Of a stretch of DNA of 10,413 nucleotides, positions 7,344-10,413 are shown piece by piece. A model generated the notes under the pieces. The model saw only the letters and a program-made list of their open reading frames with translations, was not told where the DNA came from and did no database searches. This DNA is from Alphaproteobacteria bacterium. Lineage in GTDB: Bacteria > Pseudomonadota > Alphaproteobacteria > Sphingomonadales > Rhodothalassiaceae. Made by a program: the position numbers and the translations under genes. Numbering within the stretch: position 1 is the stretch's first letter; every line of letters starts with the position of its first letter. Location of the stretch: positions 1-10,413 of the forward strand of contig RFIU01000185.1 of assembly GCA_003695555.1 (NCBI GenBank), in the 5' to 3' direction.

Positions 7344-8860
7344 GGCGGTGTCTCCAGTCCGATGGGGTCTGCGGCGATCTCCTCTTTGAGAGCCCGATCC
7401 AGCCCGGCGAGGCGTTCGGCAGCCGCCGCCAGGCGTTCGCGCACCTGCGCCGGCGCGGTGCCGCCGAAGCTCGTCCGGCTTTCGGCCGAGGCGCGCGCAG
7501 AGAGCACCGCGAAGACGCTCTCGTCTGCCTCAGGCACCTGCGCACGAATCTCGTCGAGGGTGAGTTCGTCGAGCCGCCGGCCGCTCTCTTCGGCATGGCG
7601 GACCAACCGGCCGACGACATGATGTGCCTCGCGGAAGGGCATCGCCAGTTGACGGACCAACCAGTCGGCAAGATCGGTGGCGGTGGAAAAGCCGCTGCCG
7701 GCCATCTCGGCCATGCGTTCCTCGTTTGCCGTCAGCCCCGCGATCATCCCGGTCATCGCGGCAAGCCCCAGACGCACCGCGTCCACCGCCTCGAAGACCG
7801 GGGGCTTGTCTTCCTGCAGGTCCTTCGCATAGGCGAGCGGCAGACCCTTCAGCATGGTATGCAGCCGCGCATAACTGCCGAGCGTGGTGCCGGGTTTTGC
7901 CCGGATCAGTTCGGCGGCATCCGGATTGCGCTTCTGCGGCATGATCGAGGAACCGGTCGAGAAGGTGTCGTCAATGCGCACGAAGCCGAAGGCGGGGGAA
8001 GACCAGATGACCAGCTCCTCGGCCAGGCGCGAGAGGTGAAGCGCGAGGATGTCCAGGGCGGCGACGCTCTCAAGCGCGAAATCGCGTGCCGAGACAGCGT
8101 CGAGCGAATTCGCCATCGGTCGCGCGAAGCCGAGCGCGCGTGCCGTTGCTTCGCGGTCGATCGGAAAGGCGGTGCCGGCCAGTGCCGCCGCGCCCAGCGG
8201 AGACTCGTTGAGCCGCCGGCGGGCATCCGCGATCCGGCCGCGGTCCCGCGCCAGCATCTCAAAATAGGCCATCAGATGGTGCCCGAAGGTGACGGGCTGG
8301 GCGACCTGCAGATGGGTGAAGCCAGGCATCAGGGTCTCGGCGTGTTCTTCGGCACGGGTGAGCAGCGCGCGCTGAAGGTCGGCGATATCACCTTCGATCT
8401 TGAGCAGGGCACGCCGGCACCAGAGGCGGAAGTCGGTCGCCACCTGATCATTGCGCGAACGTGCCGTATGCAGCCGTCCGGCGGCCGGCCCGATGAGCTC
8501 GTGCAGGCGGGCCTCGACATGCATGTGGATATCTTCAAGCGCCGGGTCGAAACGCATCCGCCCCTCGCGGATCTCGGCTTCGACCGTCTCGAGCCCTTCG
8601 AGAATGCGCGCACCGTCGGATTCGGGAATGATCCCTTGCGTAACGAGCATCCGGCAGTGGGCGCGCGAACCGGCGATGTCCTCTAGCGCGAAACGTCGAT
8701 CGGCGTCGATCGAGGCATTGATCCGCTCCATCACCTGCGAAGGCTTCGCCGAAAAGCGCCCGCCCCACAGATCATGTCCGGCCGAAGGCCTTGCACCTTC
8801 GGTCGCCTCGTCCTTTGCCGGTACTTTTTCTTCCCCCGCCTTTCTGCTAGCCTCGCTCAC
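7340..8860 (-). CDS. argH: Argininosuccinate lyase
   Basis: Cleaves argininosuccinate to arginine and fumarate, the last step of arginine synthesis; cytoplasmic homotetramer of the fumarase/aspartase superfamily. In 506 residues the family motifs are intact: LWGGRFS (31–37), HTARSRNDQV (131–140), THLQ with the catalytic-base-type H183, and the superfamily signature GSSIMPQKRN (303–312), whose mobile loop carries the catalytic serine. The start codon is GTG. It is supported by GGAGAA 7 nt upstream (8868–8873) and by the absence of a later in-frame start before the conserved LWGGRF. The result is a charged N-terminal extension of about 30 residues before the conserved core, longer than usual. 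It is first in the minus-strand operon, with the lipoprotein start overlapping its stop as ATGA. The divergent tlpA-like gene begins only 37 bp away. Confidence 0.96.
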   Translation of the reverse strand: MSEASRKAGEEKVPAKDEATEGARPSAGHDLWGGRFSAKPSQVMERINASIDADRRFALEDIAGSRAHCRMLVTQGIIPESDGARILEGLETVEAEIREGRMRFDPALEDIHMHVEARLHELIGPAAGRLHTARSRNDQVATDFRLWCRRALLKIEGDIADLQRALLTRAEEHAETLMPGFTHLQVAQPVTFGHHLMAYFEMLARDRGRIADARRRLNESPLGAAALAGTAFPIDREATARALGFARPMANSLDAVSARDFALESVAALDILALHLSRLAEELVIWSSPAFGFVRIDDTFSTGSSIMPQKRNPDAAELIRAKPGTTLGSYARLHTMLKGLPLAYAKDLQEDKPPVFEAVDAVRLGLAAMTGMIAGLTANEERMAEMAGSGFSTATDLADWLVRQLAMPFREAHHVVGRLVRHAEESGRRLDELTLDEIRAQVPEADESVFAVLSARASAESRTSFGGTAPAQVRERLAAAAERLAGLDRALKEEIAADPIGLETPP

Positions 8861-8867
8861 CGCTCAA

Positions 8868-8873
8868 TTCTCC
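8868..8873 (-). promoter_or_regulatory. Ribosome binding site of argH
   Basis: GGAGAA on the minus strand, 7 nt before a GTG codon. It decides the argH start, because no ATG is available between it and the conserved core of the enzyme. Confidence 0.7.
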
Positions 8874-8885
8874 ACTCATGCGTTC

Positions 8886-8891
8886 AGAGGG
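8886..8891 (+). promoter_or_regulatory. Ribosome binding site of the tlpA-like gene
   Basis: AGAGGG lies 6 nt before the ATG at 8898. It selects this start over the long in-frame upstream extension, which only shadows argH on the opposite strand, and over the out-of-frame ATG at 8878. Confidence 0.7.
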
Positions 8892-8897
8892 TGCATC

Positions 8898-9527
8898 ATG
8901 TCGCAACGTATGGCTTTCCTTTTCGGCATCGTCCTTGCGCTGGCGGCAGGATTTGCGATCTTTCTTTATCAGGCCGGAAAAGATTCGCAAAGCACGGGCT
9001 CGGCGCCGGGCACGACGAATCTGCGCACGCTCGCCGAACGGGTTCCCGGCCTCGTCTGGCATGATGCGCCTCGTCTGCTGCCGAGCGGGGTGACACTGGA
9101 AACCGCCGACGGCAACGGCCGGCCGCTTGCCGCGCTGACCGGACGTTGGCGGCTGGTCAATTTCTGGGCGACCTGGTGCGCGCCCTGCGTTGAGGAGATC
9201 CCGACCCTTGATCGTCTGCAGACGACCGCCCGCGGTTCCGGCTTCGAGGTGCTGCTCGTCTCTCTCGACATGGGCGGGGTGAAGGAAGCCGCGCCGGCGC
9301 TGGCGAAGATGGGCGGCGATCACCTGGTCACCCTAGCCGATCCGGGGATGGAGGCGATGGGTGCGCTCGGCATATCGAGCCTGCCGACCACCCTGCTGAT
9401 CGACCCTGAAGGGCGCGAACGGGCCCGCATGGTCGGCCCGACGGAATGGGATTCGCCGGCGGTTATTGCTCTGGTCCGTGCGTTAGCCGGTTCTCGCCCG
9501 GAAAGCGGCGCGAAGGCCGTCTCCTGA
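8898..9527 (+). CDS. tlpA: Membrane-anchored TlpA/ResA-family thiol-disulfide oxidoreductase
   Basis: A 209-residue thioredoxin-fold protein tethered by an uncleaved N-terminal helix (about 6–24), with the catalytic domain in the periplasm. Seen: NFWATWCAPC with redox cysteines C94 and C97 (the WCxPC motif of TlpA/ResA/CcmG reductants), VLLVSLD strand after the active site, and the cis-proline P163 in SSLPTTLLIDPEG. In the family such proteins reduce disulfides in periplasmic partners, classically in cytochrome oxidase copper-site assembly (Bradyrhizobium TlpA) or cytochrome c maturation; which applies here cannot be read from sequence. A tlpA-type gene divergent from argH is a common alphaproteobacterial arrangement, supporting the symbol. 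The start is set by AGAGGG 6 nt upstream. It converges on the LytTR regulator gene with a 27-bp gap. Confidence 0.88.
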   Translation: MSQRMAFLFGIVLALAAGFAIFLYQAGKDSQSTGSAPGTTNLRTLAERVPGLVWHDAPRLLPSGVTLETADGNGRPLAALTGRWRLVNFWATWCAPCVEEIPTLDRLQTTARGSGFEVLLVSLDMGGVKEAAPALAKMGGDHLVTLADPGMEAMGALGISSLPTTLLIDPEGRERARMVGPTEWDSPAVIALVRALAGSRPESGAKAVS

Positions 9528-9554
9528 TCGGCTTGCGGCTTCTTGCCTGCCTCC

Positions 9555-10373
9555 CTATGGCGCGAGACGCATCGCCACGGCCTTGTAGCTGCGGCTGACC
9601 TTCAGCCGCCGACCATTGTCGAGCAGCAGGAAGCACTCGCCATTTCCGTGCGGTTCGATGGCGCGCACCCGATCGAGATTGACGATCGCCGAGCGGTGGA
9701 TGCGCTGGAAGCGTCGGGGATCGAGCTTCGCCTCCATCGCCTTCATCGTCTCGCGCAGGATATGGGTCTGGTCGCCGACATGGATGCACAGATAATCGCC
9801 GGCGGCGTCGATATAGTCGATCTCGTGCGCCTCCACGATGGTGATGCGGCCGCGGTCCTTGATCGACAGGCGTCGCAGATAGGCGGTGTCCTCTGCGAGC
9901 GCATCATCGTCGAGCAGCGCTTCGACGATCGGGCGGCTCTCGGGGTCGAGAGAATCGATCAGCGCGGCAAGGCGGGCCAGGCGTTCCGACGATCGGCGTT
10001 CACCCAAGCGTTCTCGGGCATGGGCGAGCGCTTCGGCAAGGCGCTCTTCCTCGACCGGTTTCAGCAGATAGTCGAGAGCATGGGTGCGGAACGCCTCGAT
10101 CGCGTATTCGTCGAATGCGGTGACGAAGATGACGAGCGGCATGTCGGGGCGGCCCATCAGCGCACGAACCACCGCCAGGCCATCGATGCCGGGCATCTGG
10201 ATATCGAGCAGCATGACGTCCGGGCGATGTTCGCCGACCGCCCGGATCGCCGCCCGGCCATTATTGGCGCAGCCGACGATCTCGACATCCTCGGTACCGG
10301 CAAGCCGCAGCTTCAGGCCTTCCAGTGCCAGCGGCTCATCGTCCACCAGCAGGACCCGCAGGCATCTCCTCAT
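9555..10373 (-). CDS. LytTR-type two-component response regulator
   Basis: A 272-residue DNA-binding regulator with two domains. The receiver (about 5–120) has the acidic pair D11/D12, phosphoacceptor D57 in MLLDIQMPGIDG, T85 and K105 in the LLKP motif. After a helical linker (about 121–165) the LytTR DNA-binding domain fills the C-terminus (about 166–272), with IDYIDAAGDYLCIHV, the RIHRSAIVNLDRV helix-strand motif and the closing LKVSRSYK. Together these place it with AlgR/LytR-type regulators, which bind promoter direct repeats on phosphorylation. The frame stays open to the window edge, but AAAGGAGG at 10379–10386, 5 nt before the ATG at 10373, fixes the start. The ATG overlaps the stop of an upstream gene, possibly its sensor kinase. 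Target genes are unknown; nothing seen ties it to the other genes here. Confidence 0.93.
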   Translation of the reverse strand: MRRCLRVLLVDDEPLALEGLKLRLAGTEDVEIVGCANNGRAAIRAVGEHRPDVMLLDIQMPGIDGLAVVRALMGRPDMPLVIFVTAFDEYAIEAFRTHALDYLLKPVEEERLAEALAHARERLGERRSSERLARLAALIDSLDPESRPIVEALLDDDALAEDTAYLRRLSIKDRGRITIVEAHEIDYIDAAGDYLCIHVGDQTHILRETMKAMEAKLDPRRFQRIHRSAIVNLDRVRAIEPHGNGECFLLLDNGRRLKVSRSYKAVAMRLAP

Positions 10374-10411
10374 CCGCTCCTCCTTTGGCCTTCGGGGCGG
10401 TGTCGAGCCTC
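10370..10411 (-). CDS. C-terminal tail of an upstream gene, possibly the partner sensor kinase (partial)
   Basis: On the minus strand one frame reads EARHRPEGQRRSG and then TGA, the stop overlapping the response-regulator start as ATGA. A 4-nt overlap of this kind is typical of co-translated operon partners, and LytTR regulators often follow their histidine kinase (LytS/His_kinase type). Only 13 residues are visible and they carry no motif, so both the existence and identity of the gene are inference. Confidence 0.35.
   Translation of the reverse strand, partial: EARHRPEGQRRSG
10379..10386 (-). promoter_or_regulatory. Strong ribosome binding site of the response regulator
   Basis: AAAGGAGG on the minus strand, 5 nt before the ATG at 10373. 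It is nearly a perfect anti-16S match and decides the start, since the same frame continues open to the window end. Confidence 0.8.
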
Positions 10412-10413
10412 GA

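Noticed and set aside
7162..7671. A 170-codon in-frame upstream extension of lysA, which would make a 602-residue fusion protein.
   Set aside because: The extension lies over the lipoprotein and argH in another frame and has no domain; the standard lysA N-terminus starts at 7161.
7595..8686. A 363-codon plus-strand open frame opposite argH.
   Set aside because: argH on the other strand carries every family signature; the shadow has no motif and no ribosome site stands out.
8451..8897. An in-frame N-terminal extension of the tlpA-like gene reaching into argH.
   Set aside because: The start at 8898 has a good ribosome site and begins the expected membrane anchor; the extension is antisense to argH.
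9528..9554. A possible terminator between the convergent tlpA-like and LytTR genes.
   Set aside because: The 27 bp contain no stem-loop with adjacent T-run that I could find.

Overview
The window is GC-rich, densely coding DNA from an alphaproteobacterium, most likely Hyphomicrobiales/Rhizobiales or a close relative. The main evidence is the minus-strand order argH – small lipoprotein – lysA – large TIGR02302/DUF4175-type membrane protein, with a tlpA-type thioredoxin gene divergent from argH. I know this neighbourhood from that class. Every assignment rests on reading motifs by eye; no database search was run.

Layout. (1) 11–3339, plus strand: three tightly packed genes for an outer-membrane beta-barrel porin with an N-terminal coiled coil, an exported FMN-binding-domain protein with a near-canonical covalent flavinylation motif, and a two-helix PepSY-associated membrane protein. 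(2) 3333–8860, minus strand: argH, an LptM-like lipoprotein and lysA are chained by 4-nt and 1-nt overlaps, followed 61 bp later by the TIGR02302 protein. This last gene converges on and overlaps the PepSY gene by 7 bp. (3) 8898–9527, plus strand: a membrane-anchored TlpA/ResA-like thioredoxin, only 37 bp from the divergent argH start. (4) 9555–10373, minus strand: a LytTR-type response regulator, preceded at the window edge by the last codons of another gene that overlaps it by 4 nt, possibly its sensor kinase.

How the genes work together. argH (last step of arginine synthesis) and lysA (last step of lysine synthesis) form a housekeeping amino-acid operon that also carries envelope genes. 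The porin–FMN–PepSY cluster looks like an extracytosolic electron-transfer module: PepSY-type membrane proteins and covalently flavinylated FMN-binding domains recur together in bacterial periplasmic redox systems, and here they come with a dedicated outer-membrane channel. Its substrate is unknown, and no ApbE flavin transferase lies in the window. This cluster is the most interesting part of an otherwise mostly ordinary region. I saw no RNA genes, mobile elements, CRISPR arrays, long repeats or convincing terminators. No gene-free gap exceeds 61 bp.
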